NCBI GenBank assembly: GCA_037074705.1
Contig: CM073595.1
Span: forward strand, 70,914,139 to 70,978,138
Source of the DNA: Zhengitettix transpicula
Taxonomy: Eukaryota; Arthropoda; Insecta; Orthoptera; Tetrigidae
Direction: 5' to 3'
DNA length: 64,000 nt
The translations under genes were made by a program, and so were the position numbers. This document shows positions 47,759 through 59,766 of the stretch, piece by piece. The notes under the pieces are model-generated. The model had not been told where the DNA came from. It searched no databases and saw only the letters and a list, made by a program, of their open reading frames with translations. Each line of letters opens with the position of its first letter. The stretch's first letter is position 1.

Positions 47759-50199
47759 TTTACTCGCACAGAAGCCCGAGAAGATTGCATACTTTATTCT
47801 TCATTCAGGTAAATAAATAAATAAAATTGTGTTGAAAATCGTCGATTTGTTGAAGGAAATTCATGTTCTAATCTCTTCTCACCGTCATCCTCGTTTGCTC
47901 TTGTGGGTCAGGCAACTGTTCGAGGAAACGACTGAAGTTAAGATTTCTGACTGAAATGGAGGCAAATGTGTGTGACGGAATAAAAATTTATTTCATTAAT
48001 AGACAGAAATAAGATTCGTTGAGTAATTTGAAATAATTCACATATTTAACCATATTAAATAATTATTCGGGTTCAGTAGAGTTGTTGGTCCAATTACGTG
48101 GCCATAATTAATATAATGGCGAATAGAGTATTGTGAATATATTTGTGGATTGATACAAAAAATAATTATAATTTCAAATATTAAATTAATTTATCTATAC
48201 ATTTTAATAGTTATATTTTTTAAAAATCTCCTCTTGCAGTAAAATATGAGTTGAAACCAGGATAAACTACGGTTACTTCCGAATAATCTGAAAATTCTCC
48301 CGTAGCTGACCAAGCAAAGTAATAAGACGTAACTTCCACTCCCAAGATTTTCATGTGACGTCAGCATTTTCTTTTTGTGAGAGACTCAAGTTATAATGTA
48401 ATTTAAGTTGCGCTGTTTTACAGCATCATAAATTCTGAGCGTTTCCTGAATGGTATTGATATTTATTGAAAATTCCTCGCGAAGTTTTGAGAAAGTTTCA
48501 TAACATGGGCCACATTTCTTTCGGTGTATTAAAGGTAGCTGAAGTTTCGCATTGAGCCGCCTGGCTTTCCTACTGCAAAACTTAGTTTCCGCAACACCTG
48601 CGGACTCCAGATATTGGCTTCAGATATTGTGAGCATTGCAACGCGAGTAAATCAAATTCATATAGCTGTCAACAGCCACTAAATATGAAATCCGGGTCTC
48701 GAAGCTCAAAACAATTTGCGTTTCGCATTAGCGCTGATGAACTGCTCCATGATCCCTAAATATAATTTTAAATCCTTATTTATTTTGTCGTCTGTAGCCT
48801 GATTTCCGATTTGAAATGCTTATAAACGTCTCCCCCAGGTGTTACAATCGTTATATTATCATAATAAATTTCGAACATACCAATATTTCTGTGCTTGATG
48901 AAGACTCAGTATTCGGAGTATTGATGGAAATAGATTTTCATTCTATTATTCCTCGATTGAGTAATTTGATCAGTCATAGATGAAATTACAAATAGTTACT
49001 AGAAACTATGGTATGTTAATCTAGAATGAAAACATTGTTTTGTGTAATATAACTATGGATACAGTATAATAATTATAAATTAATTAATAGCCTTAAATAC
49101 AACGGAACACTGGAAACTGATTTAACATTACTAAGACTACATTTAGTGTGACGTGATCGTGTTCCTCATTTATTATTTGGGAGGATAAAATTAAATAACA
49201 TGAGCCTTAAGAAATGTATTTAAATTTTGGGAAACTTGAATCTGACTCTACCAACTGAATATGTTCAATGACTGAGAAGACTGACCGAAGGAAGATATGA
49301 GGACTCAATCAATGATCTGACCTTGCCCTTATTTTTACTTCTTTCAAGTAACTATTTAATTGAATTTGTTTGGCTGTTGTATCCCTTCGTATTTTCAACT
49401 GTTAGAATCAATTTGTGGGTTTATTTAAAAGAAAATACGCTGGAAACGTCTCAGAGTGAACGTAATAAGCCTCCGTCCCACACAAAACGGCAGGCTATTA
49501 ACCGTCTGACGCAGAAAGGAACCGTTTCATTACAGCGAGTGACAGAGGTGAAATTTGCTAACAAAGCCGAAAGTAATTTCGGTTGTGGAAGCTAATTGCT
49601 CATGTGAATTGTTTATCAAAGGGTCCAGTTTTTCAGCTTCAACAGGATCACATTTAAAAATAAAAAAATTATGTGTATGACAAATGAAATTTCCGTGCGG
49701 CTAAAAATAGATTGTATTCGATATATCGTCGAAATTAGTAATCAATTTAGTTACGATGTACATGAAATTGGCGATGTTAGTTTCCGAATAATGACATGGG
49801 ATCAATTCTGGTTTTGTACTGTACTTTCTCTGACGTTGGTGACCCAACGCAAGTACCAATAGACCTAAAACAATATTTTTTCATAGATTCTTCTTTGAGT
49901 CAGTTATTAGAAGAGTTTAGTTGGCACGTATAATTTTACATAAAATCTATCGATAACTTATACCTATCATCAATCCTATAGAATTTTATATAGCGTTTTA
50001 TAATTGTTGGTTACAAGAACAATAGGCTATTATCTTCTAATAAATAAAGAAGAAACAAAATTAGGTTAATTACTGAACTAACCTGATTAACAAGCTCCAA
50101 TGTCAATTATGTACATAATTTTTTTATAGATACGGTAACAATTTTTATAAAACACAAAATTCTAGAATAAAAGTTTTGTAATAAATAATAAAAAAATAG
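47759..50199. other. Non-coding stretch
   Basis: No gene was recognised. A 90-codon frame at 49323-49595 lacks domains; its first codon is not ATG. Confidence 0.45.
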
Positions 50200-50670
50200 T
50201 GTTTGGTTGTATGCATGTTCTGCATACAAATCTATACACATCGGGAAAAATTTGACCAAATTTCGTACACATGTTTCTTGGGAACTGGAAGCAAACACCC
50301 AGGATGGACGGGGTGGAAATTTTAAACATGTTAAACGACCGTCGAATAAAATTTTTCGGGGCCAATGAGATTGATAGTTTTTCTACCGATGTTATTTGTT
50401 TATAATTTCAACAACTTTCGATATAGGAGGGGAGCACCCTTAAAGGTAGGGAAGGAGGGATGTTACATTTAAGTAACACAAAAACAGCCGAGATCGGAGT
50501 CTAATCTGTGGTTATGCTTACTGCTGAGTTTAGATATGACATTCAACTTGCATTTTAACCCCCAGTGGCGGGGTTGGACGGGGGTGGAAATTTTCAAACA
50601 TGTTAAAAAAAACTGCCGATATATTCGTCATATGAAACATTTTCGGGGTCAATGAAATCCCTCCCGTTCG
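50200..50670 (-). repeat. gctgggtgcc-family repeat, dimeric body (minus strand)
   Basis: The tail (gcatacaaatctatacac) lies near 50223-50240. The module ggacgggg(g)tggaaatttt and aaacatgtt occurs twice, near 50306 and 50578, and the ttttcgggg(c/t)caatgaga/aat block also occurs twice, near 50352 and 50642. This is the same ~280-base dimer organisation as the 14.8-kb copy. The gctgggtgcc head itself is missing, replaced by unrelated sequence after 50670. Confidence 0.7.
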
Positions 50671-52439
50671 AGTTCTAATTTATTTAAAATATTTAAAGAA
50701 ACTATGAATAATTACGTAAGTCCACGTTGGCGATCGAGGTAATTAGCCCGACGTTATTATTTGTACGCAATACAACACACACATACTCAGACTTACTTTT
50801 TGCTAATTTGTTACTGTTCACCTTAATTTTTTTTATTTGTAAAGAAACGTATAAAAAAGGAAATCTACACGAACCTCATGGAGGTTACTTCTTCTGGGCG
50901 TTTTAGAAATTGATAAAACCTAGTTGAGCACTAAGTCAAATGATTTACAAAGCTAAGTGCTCAAGTTATACTTCTATGAAACTGAATAAAAGAAAATACT
51001 TAAAATTTTATTCTTGGACGAAAACAGAAGAAGTAATTTAAAATATACACTAACGTTACTATAAAAATGTGGCAGTTTATTTTTTTTTATTCGATTTAGA
51101 AAGTGTAATTTGAATAATTAAATTTATTAACAAGCCACAAGCAATTATAGAATATCAATTTGTGAATTAATTTACATTTGCCGCAACCATATTGATAACA
51201 TTTATGATGTTGCTTTCCAAAGCTTTCATAGAACTGAGTAATATCCAATTTGATAAAGTGGCTGCAGTTTCAATTTTGCGTAATGTTGTAGGTAAGGCGC
51301 ATTGTTATTATTAAAAAGTGGAGTTATCGTGGGCAAGCTTATTGCATGCAACTTCGTTAGCACTGTTGCGGAACTTGATCCCTCTAGATACGAGTTACTT
51401 CTTTTTTTTATAAAAAAATAAAATATACAGATGCTATAAACCAGCACTGCTATGAGGCTATTACTGACAGCGGGAAATTTGACCGGCTTATTTTGTGAAC
51501 CTTGTCCATTGTCGTGGAACATAACACGAGAACTCGGGTTCAACGTTCCGTGGACGACGACCTTTATTCCTGAAAATGATCAACTTCCGTTTCAAGTTGC
51601 AACGAACTCACACAAAGGCCTGTTCGGTTTAGTAACGAATATAGGGATGCGAATCTTCTCTTCGCTAACATTTATTAAATTTTAAATTTGCATATTTAGA
51701 GTTTCTGATTAATTAAAAGATATGAATGCTAGGAAGGAAAACCCATTATAAATGTCTAATTAAATATTGCACAGTACATAATTAACATTACTGAGGATTA
51801 TTTTAAGGTTATGTAAATCGTAAGATCTTAGCTTATATGATGGTTAGCCGACGCATTTTTAAGTTCCGGTTGATTAGAAAATTCTTGATCATTGTTTTTT
51901 GAAACATTAATAAATTCTTATCTAAAAGTAAAGTAAATAAATGAATTTAATGTGAAAATTTGAAAATCGTGTTAATTTTCTGCCTTAGAAAACAAATAGG
52001 AAAAAATAAATTTTTAATTATCTAAAACTAAGCCTTGTCTATGTTAGAATATTAACACGAGATATGTAAGATAATTTAATATTCTATTTATATTGTTATT
52101 AATAATATAATTTTTTAAAGTGTTCAAATATAAAATTTATTGTATAATGGAGGTGTGTTTGAACTTTCACCGTGTAACGTGAGGAAAGTAAATATAAAGC
52201 ATTTTCAGACGGATTGTTGTATTTATGCATTGTTTTGATGTGGTGACGCCGTCGCGTGATATAGTTATAGTTTGAAAAATCTCACAGATGCAACCTAGTG
52301 GAAGGGATGAATTTACGTCGGTAAAAAGGTTAGTGTTTGTGCTGGTCGAGGCCAAAGTAGTCCATAGTAGGACAAGTAGAGTTGAAGTTTACAAAATGTA
52401 AAAGTTATAATTTATTTTAATTTTAGTAAAATTAAAACC
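50671..52439. other. Non-coding stretch
   Basis: No gene was recognised. Opposite-strand frames of 77 and 105 codons at 51226-51685 overlap each other and carry no domains. Confidence 0.45.
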
Positions 52440-52822
52440 TTGCATAATTGTTGTACCGTCAAATTACCAATTTCATTTCATTTTGTTTTTATTTCTTGAG
52501 GACATTTTCTAAGTTTATATTTCTGTAAATTCAATTAAAATATTTCCTTCAATTTTATGTTTCATACGTAAAGTGCAATGGTATCTGCGGCAAAAATATT
52601 TGTGTAAACTTTATATACATAATGCATTATGTTTTAAATAAATTATTTAAATATTATATTAACCAAATTTCAACGTCATCATTTCAAACCTTTCACTAAA
52701 TATTAAGAATTAAGGTCAAATTTTATTAACTTCAAAATTTAATTAATTTTCTTTAAATTGTTCTAAGTAAACATTTCATTAAACTGTAAAGTAAAATTTA
52801 AATTTCTTTAAATATTTAAAAA
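52440..52822 (+). repeat. Dispersed AT-rich repeat, copy 2 (partner at 41.7 kb)
   Basis: It shares with 41662-42020 the ordered anchors listed there, and holds about 60 additional bases (near 52680-52725) before the ttaacttcaaaatttaatta anchor. Confidence 0.7.
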
Positions 52823-54599
52823 TTTAGTAGAAGTTTTAATTTCTCTTCAAAGTAAAATAACTTTAATATCTGCAACTTAGAATTTTTTAATATACGTGTC
52901 ATGCCTAGTAAAATGAGCTGCCAACCCACATACAGAAAATATCAATGGAAAAAATCACATTACATACTTCCGAGGGAAATTATAAATAAAGGATCATATA
53001 ATCACCGATTTATTGTTACTACCGCACAGAATTTTAAATTCTGCGTAGTGTTTGAGGCAATGTTATCCAAACCAAAATAATTTGTTCGTTTTACATACTG
53101 TCACAGAAATAATTAATATAAAAGTCTCTTATCAATATTCAACTGTCCTTTACACTCATGCAGTTGACAGTAGTTCCCGTTTAACTTCATAATGAATGTC
53201 AGAATAAAAAACGTACCTTTTTTATTGTATTTTATGATGTAATTCTAGACAATAAAATCACAATATGAATAAAAAATTACGTAATAAAATATTGATAATT
53301 GATTAATAAAGCCTCTTTGTTTTTACAAGTACAGTCCGCGTCTGATTACAACACACAAAAAAATATTCCCAGTGTTTATTCGATTATGGTTATCTGTGAA
53401 AGAAAATAGCTCCTCCAATTTCAAGGTTTCTATCAAGTTGTGCACTTTTGATAATGTTTCACAATTTCAATATTCACTTGCCTACATTGCTCTTATTTTA
53501 CAGGCATGCATCATTAACACGCGAAAAATGGTAAATTTAATTTCCAAAATAATGAAGCGTATAAGAAACTATTTTAGAGTCTCTGGCTTTTCAACTTATT
53601 AAGTGAGCTAAGCGATTGCTATGATAATTTCATGGTTTAAGGACTGGTGAAAGTAAGTTCAATTACTACCGTAGAAATAATTTTCTCCCATTTAAATTTG
53701 TTGAATCAAAACCATTTATTTCTTAATTAAGCACAGATGGTGTAAGATTATCGGACAACATTAAAGGAAAATATTCTGAATTTTATTTATGTTAAAGAAC
53801 AGCATTCATATTTTGTAATTAAACCATCACAACGGATATTGAACAACCTTTAAGAAAATTAATTATTTTAAATATTGAGCTAATTATAGTCAGAAATGCA
53901 CGTCGGAAGTTGAATTTATATTAAAAAATGTTTATTAATTAAAAATTTTTTAAACTAATATTATTAAAATAATATTTGGGGGAAGAATATAAAGAACAAT
54001 ATTTGGACGTGTTACGATTTTGGAATTATCAAATAATCAATTATAATGTTCATTACACTAAACAAAAATAATTCACATTACTTAATTGGTTTAATATGAT
54101 TACCGATAAAAGAGAAAGACAGGGCAGTGCGTAATATTGACGAAGATTAGGCAAGTTTCCGTCGTCACTGTAGCGAAGAAATTTTACAAATTTTATTCAT
54201 TTTGCAGACATTAATTGCTTTGCTCCTTTCGCGTTGCTACTGAAGTCTCTCCTACAGAGTGCATTTTAAACCATGTTAAATACGAAGTAAGAGATTAATT
54301 GCATTTTTATGTACGGGCTTGAGCCAACGTCACTGAATAATTTATAACCAGAATCTGCTGGTTGAGCAAAAAGCAGGAATATGTATATCCATGCGGGGAA
54401 ATGAGAGGCACATTTCCCCACTCTACGTAGAGTATAAATTACGGCCCCATATCAAAATAGCGTTCGTTTTAATTTTATTTATATCATTCACATGTTTGTT
54501 TTATTTAACAAATAATTATTCCTATTAATTCCTGATGTGAGAACAATATTAATAAGGTGAAAAAAATTACGTTTACTTTCGTAAGCGAATATAAAACAC
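52823..54599. other. Non-coding AT-rich stretch
   Basis: No gene or shared repeat was recognised. Confidence 0.5.
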
Positions 54600-54972
54600 G
54601 TAGCATACAAATCTGCTCCCGTGGGGACAGAAATTTTTAACGACAAATATTTGCGTCGGATACATATTTTTCGGGGTTAAGGAGATTGGTAGTGTTTCTC
54701 GATTATTTTTGTGTATAATTTCGACACCTTTCGGCATGAGAGGGGATCACCCGTAGAGGGACGGGGGGGGGGGCTAATGAGATTTATAGCGTTTCTCCAG
54801 ATATTTTTGTATATCATTTCAACCCCTTCCTGTATGTGGATGTTAGCACCGTTACCGATAGGGATGGAGGGACGTTACATAAAAATAACGCAAAAACCTG
54901 CGGGATTTGGGTAAAATCCGGGGTTACGGATGTCTCCGAGTTTTATTATAGCAATCTTTGCACCCAGCTACT
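54600..54972 (-). repeat. gctgggtgcc-family repeat with short internal duplication (minus strand)
   Basis: The tail (gtagcatacaaatctg) is at 54600-54615, the mutated head (gcacccagctac) ends at 54971. The module gagattnntagngtttctc, tatttttgtgtataatttc-like, appears twice about 105 bases apart, near 54679 and 54778, separated by a run of ten G. The rest of the body (ggagggacgttacataaaaa, ccggggttacggatgtc) is well preserved. Confidence 0.75.
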
Positions 54973-55516
54973 GAATGTATAAACTGAAGTTTCACTTTTC
55001 GCGGAAATTGTAAATGTTAAGAAAAAGGTAATAAATTAGAAAATTATTCCATTGTCATATTCAAAAAAGATTTTGACAAACGAAGCGGAATACAGTTCAG
55101 GAATTATTTCAACATTAACCTTTGGTGGGAGTAGCGGGTGAGTTTCGAGACCAGAAAAACGTGAAATTAGTTACGACGAATTTTAAAAAATGAAGTTCAA
55201 AGTTGAAATAGGCGGTTTTCGCGATCTCTAACGAAAAATTAAAATGGTAGCAAGCGTTTCAGAAAAGGGGAGGTAAATTTGTACGAGTAGGGGCTTGGTT
55301 ATCAAATCAAGACTTTATAAATCATTCAGGGCAAAGACCATGGGAAATTAATTAACTCAAAAATCGCAAAGCCTAGTTATCTCGATAGATGCGACGATTA
55401 AAAAATAGGAACAAAACACTGAAGTATTCATTCTAAATAAGACGGTAATCAACTGGGATAGTAAGAACGCGAGTGGCTGATCACCGTACGAAACGATGCG
55501 TTCCAAATGCCCAACA

Positions 55517-55549
55517 ATGGCGGTGCCGCTGGAGAACGTGTATCACTGA
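55517..55549 (+). CDS. Possible 10-codon upstream open reading frame
   Basis: acaATGG gives a good start context and encodes MAVPLENVYH before TGA. It lies 20 bases before the main exon's first in-frame ATG. If this part is transcribed, it would act as an upstream ORF dampening initiation at the main start. Transcription start is unknown. Confidence 0.25.
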   Translation: MAVPLENVYH

Positions 55550-55568
55550 GGAGACTACTCAAGTATGA

Positions 55569-55776
55569 ATGAAATTATTTTTGTTGTGCCGAAAGTTAGA
55601 TTTTCGTTGGCCAGTGCGTTTAGTGTGTTATAGTATGGGCGCGGTATTGTTCGCCGATGCTGACGCCGGCGCAGATGCGCTGTTGCCGCAGCAGGCGTCG
55701 CGGCGCCGAGACCCGCCACAGTCGGGGATGTGCAGTCCACGCGCCCTGCTCCTGCTCCTGCTCTGCGCCGCCGTCG
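55569..55776 (+). CDS. First coding exon with secretory signal peptide, gene unknown
   Basis: A GC- and CpG-rich island in AT-rich surroundings holds one plus-strand frame with ATGs at 55569, 55635 and 55728. From the third ATG it reads MCSPRALLLLLLCAAV, a textbook secretory leader: short polar start, one arginine, then leucine/alanine-rich core. The exon would end at G55776, directly before gtaagc, a near-consensus 5' splice site, in phase 1. Starting at 55728 gives the best leader; the start at 55635 would add MGAVLFADADAGADALLPQQ plus 11 residues, and 55569 a further hydrophobic stretch. The product is expected to be secreted or a type I membrane protein, but nothing beyond the leader is in the window, and no acceptor-bounded exon was found in the 8.2 kb to the right edge. 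Long first introns are common in large insect genomes. The gene cannot be named. Confidence 0.6.
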
Positions 55777-58391
55777 GTAAGCAGCGTACGCGATGTACCA
55801 ATGCATTAACTACTAGAATTAGCATACACAAACGTCGTCAGAACTAGATGACATCTAAGAGAATTTCGTAGCTTTCATCACCGCGAGGACTAACACATCT
55901 GTAGTTAGAAGTCCGTCGGCAGACATTGGTTTATTCAAATCATGTCGTTGGTTACACCGCAAGGAACCGGAAACGTGTCTTCTCATACAATTTTCCCGGC
56001 GAAAAAATATTAATTTTGAAATGTAGTTTTATTTAACTATATCTGCACTTCTATTATAATTGTATCTATACAATTAACCACTTATTAGAAACACGTGGAG
56101 ACGTGGAAGTATATAGATAGTTGGAAAAAATTCTCATCTGTACAAGCGCGACTTTATTATGAAACATGTCTTGATATAGATTATAACTATTATAAATTCC
56201 ATGAGAGGTTTTCATAGTTCAATTGACTGACAATTCTGGGATGTTATAAGTGTATCTTTATCAGAAACGCAGGAAGGAATATAGGTACTTCTAAAGAAAC
56301 CTGCTTGAATTTTATATACATATATGTTGAAATTACTGTTAAAATAAAACAAGTCTACCATTTTCATTAAGTGTAAATTTTGTATTTAACCGTTTCTTCT
56401 AACTGTCAAGTTCAAATTTCAGATTTTCTTCCTAAATTTTTAAATATAGCTATTTACGTCATGTCACAGTTCTGAATTCCTTCGACTTATATTAATTACC
56501 AAATGTAACAGTAAATTGAATTCTTTCTCGATTATCAATATACTTTGAAATACATTTGTGTACAGAATATAAATTGAACCACTTATTACTCGGTTACCGT
56601 AAATTTACAGCAACTTCGATACAGATTTTGACATATGTTTATTAATCAATAGCTTCCAGCTAATTTTTTTTATAACATTTTAGCGTTCTTTAATGCTCCA
56701 ATAAATTTGATTAACGTTGCGTTTCAAATACGTTGATAACACTGAAATAATTTCATATGCGTGCATTTTTTCAAATTAATTTTTGTAAGCCCACTCTTTC
56801 TCAGCCAGTCTTTCTTCACAACGTAAAAAAATGAAAAATTGGCATTTTTACCGACTCCCAGCCATATATAATTTAATGCATGATACTACATTAAATGGTC
56901 TGAAACTAAAATGTTGTGTATTTCACCGGACCATTACTCAATCTATGGTTGAGGGTATTACTGGCGGATTTATAAATTACCACGGATAGATATGTTCGGG
57001 GATTATATTACGACGTACCAACCAAGTGAATATGTTAATTTTAAAAAAATATTGTCTTTATTTGATAAAGATGTAGCCAGTCAAAGAATGCAATAATGAA
57101 ACATCAGATAAGTGACTACTTTCTATAAAAATAATGTTTTTGTCAGAACATTGCTTCCTAAGTTGTATCCTTTCTAATTAAATGATTACTTGCTTCACAG
57201 TGGAATCATAAAACCGCTGCTCTTTTCGCTTTATCAATAGATATAAAAATTTCTTTATTTATAAAAATATAAATCAATTCTACGGGAAACCTGTGCATAG
57301 TTTTAAGTCGTAAATATATTTTTTCAGTTGCGTTTCTCAATTAATTAAAAGTAAGAAATGTTGATTAACACTGGATGATACATATTAATATGACCGCGTT
57401 CCTAAAGATATTAATCTAGCGGCTCCGTTTATCTGTGCATTGAAATGTTTAACTGAAGTCGTTTTATGGCGTCGCCTCAGAGCTACGATCAACAGGTTTT
57501 CCGTCACCTGCGACTTTCCCCCAGCATTTCATAGCCGCAGAAAAATCAAACTCGCGACAAGTACATGCCAATATATCGTTTATTTGCTTGAAATGCTAGA
57601 TAATAAATTTCTTTAAAAATTTCTGGACAATGGAACTTTACCAATTTTCAATTTAAAAAATATAATACAAATTTAAGTTCAATACATGTCTATACGAAAG
57701 TTTCAATGCCATTTTATGTGATTTACTTGTGTGTAAAGATACACGAATATTTCCGCTGCCGACCCCCTTAAAAATAATTTTGACCTTTTCAGAGCTCCTG
57801 TGAACTCAAAATACTTGAAATAGTTCAATAGGAGTTTATTACGAAAAATTAGAAATATTTATGAAATACTCTTCACGACAGAATGACCCTTTATATTAAA
57901 TTACAATTATAGTAAACATTACTATAAAAGAGAAAAAGTAAATATCCTCTTAATCAGAACTGTGAAAGACTTATTATAAACACGAGTCGGTTGCATCAAT
58001 ACGCTCATTCTTTACGTAAGATAATATTATACCATTATTTTGGCGTTAATAACAATTCTACAGTTGATAACTTTTTTAATTAATTGAGATGAAATTTAAG
58101 CGTCTTGTTAAGAACAGTTGTTATGCATTTCCCATTTATATTAATTACTTAAACATCTTGCTTGCCAATAAAATCGTAGCACCATTGGTATTATAATATT
58201 CTGAATTTAATTTTAGTAATTGATGTTGAAATTTCTACATAATTTTATTCTGTTTGCGTATTATGTAGCAGCATAATTTTATTTCACGGGTTTGTCTATT
58301 AAAATGTGCAAATTATGATCATTCTGGTGCAAAATATATTCATGTAACTCAAATCATTTTGTAAATTAAATTAAAGCGCCTTTTGAAGTAG
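55777..58391 (+). other. Putative first intron, AT-rich
   Basis: It starts with gtaagc and holds no recognisable exon or shared repeat. The intron would continue through fold-back F, the 59.8-kb element and fold-backs G and H to beyond 64 kb. Confidence 0.45.
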
Positions 58392-58417
58392 AAAAATATA
58401 TTTAACAGAACGTTCAG

Positions 58418-58450
58418 CTCGTTTTGTCGCTAATTTGCGACCTCTTCAGG
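58418..58450 (-). ncRNA. Hammerhead-like motif, left arm of fold-back F
   Basis: On the minus strand: CTGAAGA (fits CTGANGA exactly), then g, a five-pair hairpin gtcgc-aaatta-gcgac, then AAAACGAG. Only the G of the GAAA box is changed, to A. That G is essential for catalysis in characterised hammerheads, so cleavage is not expected, but the fold is otherwise complete. Confidence 0.45.
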
Positions 58451-58563
58451 TGAGACGTTTTACAAAATTTTGATAGTCAAGGTCGTTGTCTGCTGACTTT
58501 ATTTCGGCCACTGCAGTCTGCGGAGAACGACCCTGACTATCAAAATTTTGTAAAACGTCTCAC

Positions 58564-58595
58564 CTGAAGAGTTCGCAAATTCGCGACAAAACGAG
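58564..58595 (+). ncRNA. Hammerhead-like motif, right arm of fold-back F
   Basis: Mirror of the left-arm motif: CTGAAGA at 58564-58570, a slightly imperfect helix II (gttcgc...gcgac with one bulge), then AAAACGAG. Same G-to-A change in the second box, so the change pre-dates or spread with the fold-back. Confidence 0.4.
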
Positions 58596-58620
58596 GTGAA
58601 CGTTCTGTTAAATATTTTTT

Positions 58621-59766
58621 CGGACTCCAAATGGCTGTCGTTTATTTCTAAGTTATCTTAAATAGTATATATATATTCTATACGAAAATCTGTGTCAACC
58701 GAATTGCCTCGCCGTGAATTAAAACTTAATATGGTTCTATGCTGTTGAAATTTGGCAAATAATGGCTTAAAAATTATCATAACGACTTCAGACTCCGATT
58801 TACGGCGTCAGAGACAATATGCAAAATTAAAAAAAACTTCCGACGCGTAACCCGAAAATATGCTATTAATTTTAACTACAATTTAGCGCGTTTTGAATCA
58901 ATCCCACGACAATATTTACAACTGTAAACAGTGACTTTTTCACGTTTACTTCTAAATTGAATATAAATAAGATTTTCTCACGAATAGGATTTAATAAATG
59001 TTTCTAATTTTTCGGAAATAAATACGATTTTACAATATGAGATTTTTGAGCTCAAATAATCTCTGAAGAGTTTGACATTAGTTTTACAGTATTATTATTT
59101 CTGTGTTAGTAATACCAGTGGTAAGGGGATAATTCTTATCATAGCTCTTCTGTTTAGAAACGTTCACTAGCACATTATTAGATGCCTCGATGTGAATTTT
59201 AATCCCTATAGGTGCTATGCTATTGCACTTCCCTATGAAGATGTGGCTCAAAGTATGAAACATGCGCAACGGAGCTAAATTCCCATCTTCAACTAATTGG
59301 ACAGAGTTTTCTCTCAAATATATATTTTTTTCTCATTTTCTGAAATACAATTTTGAATTTCGAAAAGAATCGGGGATCGAAACGTCAATACGCTTTCCAT
59401 TACGAGTTTAATGATGTTTCGAGAAAAACAGAATTATGTACTCGGGAATTATAAGCGATTACGTTACTCATAGTTTCATTGTTTCAAGGTGGTTCGTCAG
59501 CCTGTCAAACACTACACGGTTCTACAGGAAGACAGCAGCTACCTGCGGAAAATTTGACGTTCATTCCGCTGAACGCGGAAAAGGGCGTGTCTTAGTCAAT
59601 ATTGGATACGATAATGAGAAGACCACAACATGGATTCGTAACTTCATGCAAATAGATGTGGAAGGTAAAATTGTAAAGACGTGTCCCGAACGGAACGTGG
59701 AAGTTGTGAATTGATTGTTCAATGAAAGAAAACTTTGACGACATGGTGAAGAATTCTAGAACTTAA
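58621..59766. other. Non-coding stretch with one 92-codon ATG frame
   Basis: The frame 59436-59714 starts with ATG and ends just before the TTAA element. It has no signal peptide, domain or splice context, and its start context is poor. It is kept here as an unsupported possibility. A lone gatcgaaacgtc at about 59377 has no partner box. Confidence 0.35.

Larger units (their letters stand above)
58392..58620. repeat. Fold-back F, ~100-bp arms
   Basis: The left arm (58392-about 58496) and right arm (about 58520-58620) are reverse complements with few differences, around a ~25-base loop: about 80 bases match almost perfectly, for example acgttttacaaaattttgat on one side. Outer ends read ttaacagaacgttca / tgaacgttctgttaa. 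Each arm carries the hammerhead-like motif listed separately. The near-palindrome could extrude or form a long RNA hairpin if transcribed as part of the host intron. Confidence 0.9.

Noticed and set aside
55555..55831. Overlapping minus-strand arginine/alanine-rich frames opposite the leader exon
   Set aside because: They mirror the GC-rich plus-strand exon. Codon content is what a reverse complement of that exon gives, and there is no start or splice support.
59373..59385. Lone gatcgaaacgtc as a further hammerhead
   Set aside because: Only the second box is present. No CTGANGA-like box or helix II lies within 60 bases on either side.
59436..59714. 92-codon plus-strand frame with an ATG start
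   Set aside because: Weak start context, no domain, no signal peptide, no splice signals. Several frames of this size occur here by chance, so it is not listed as a gene.
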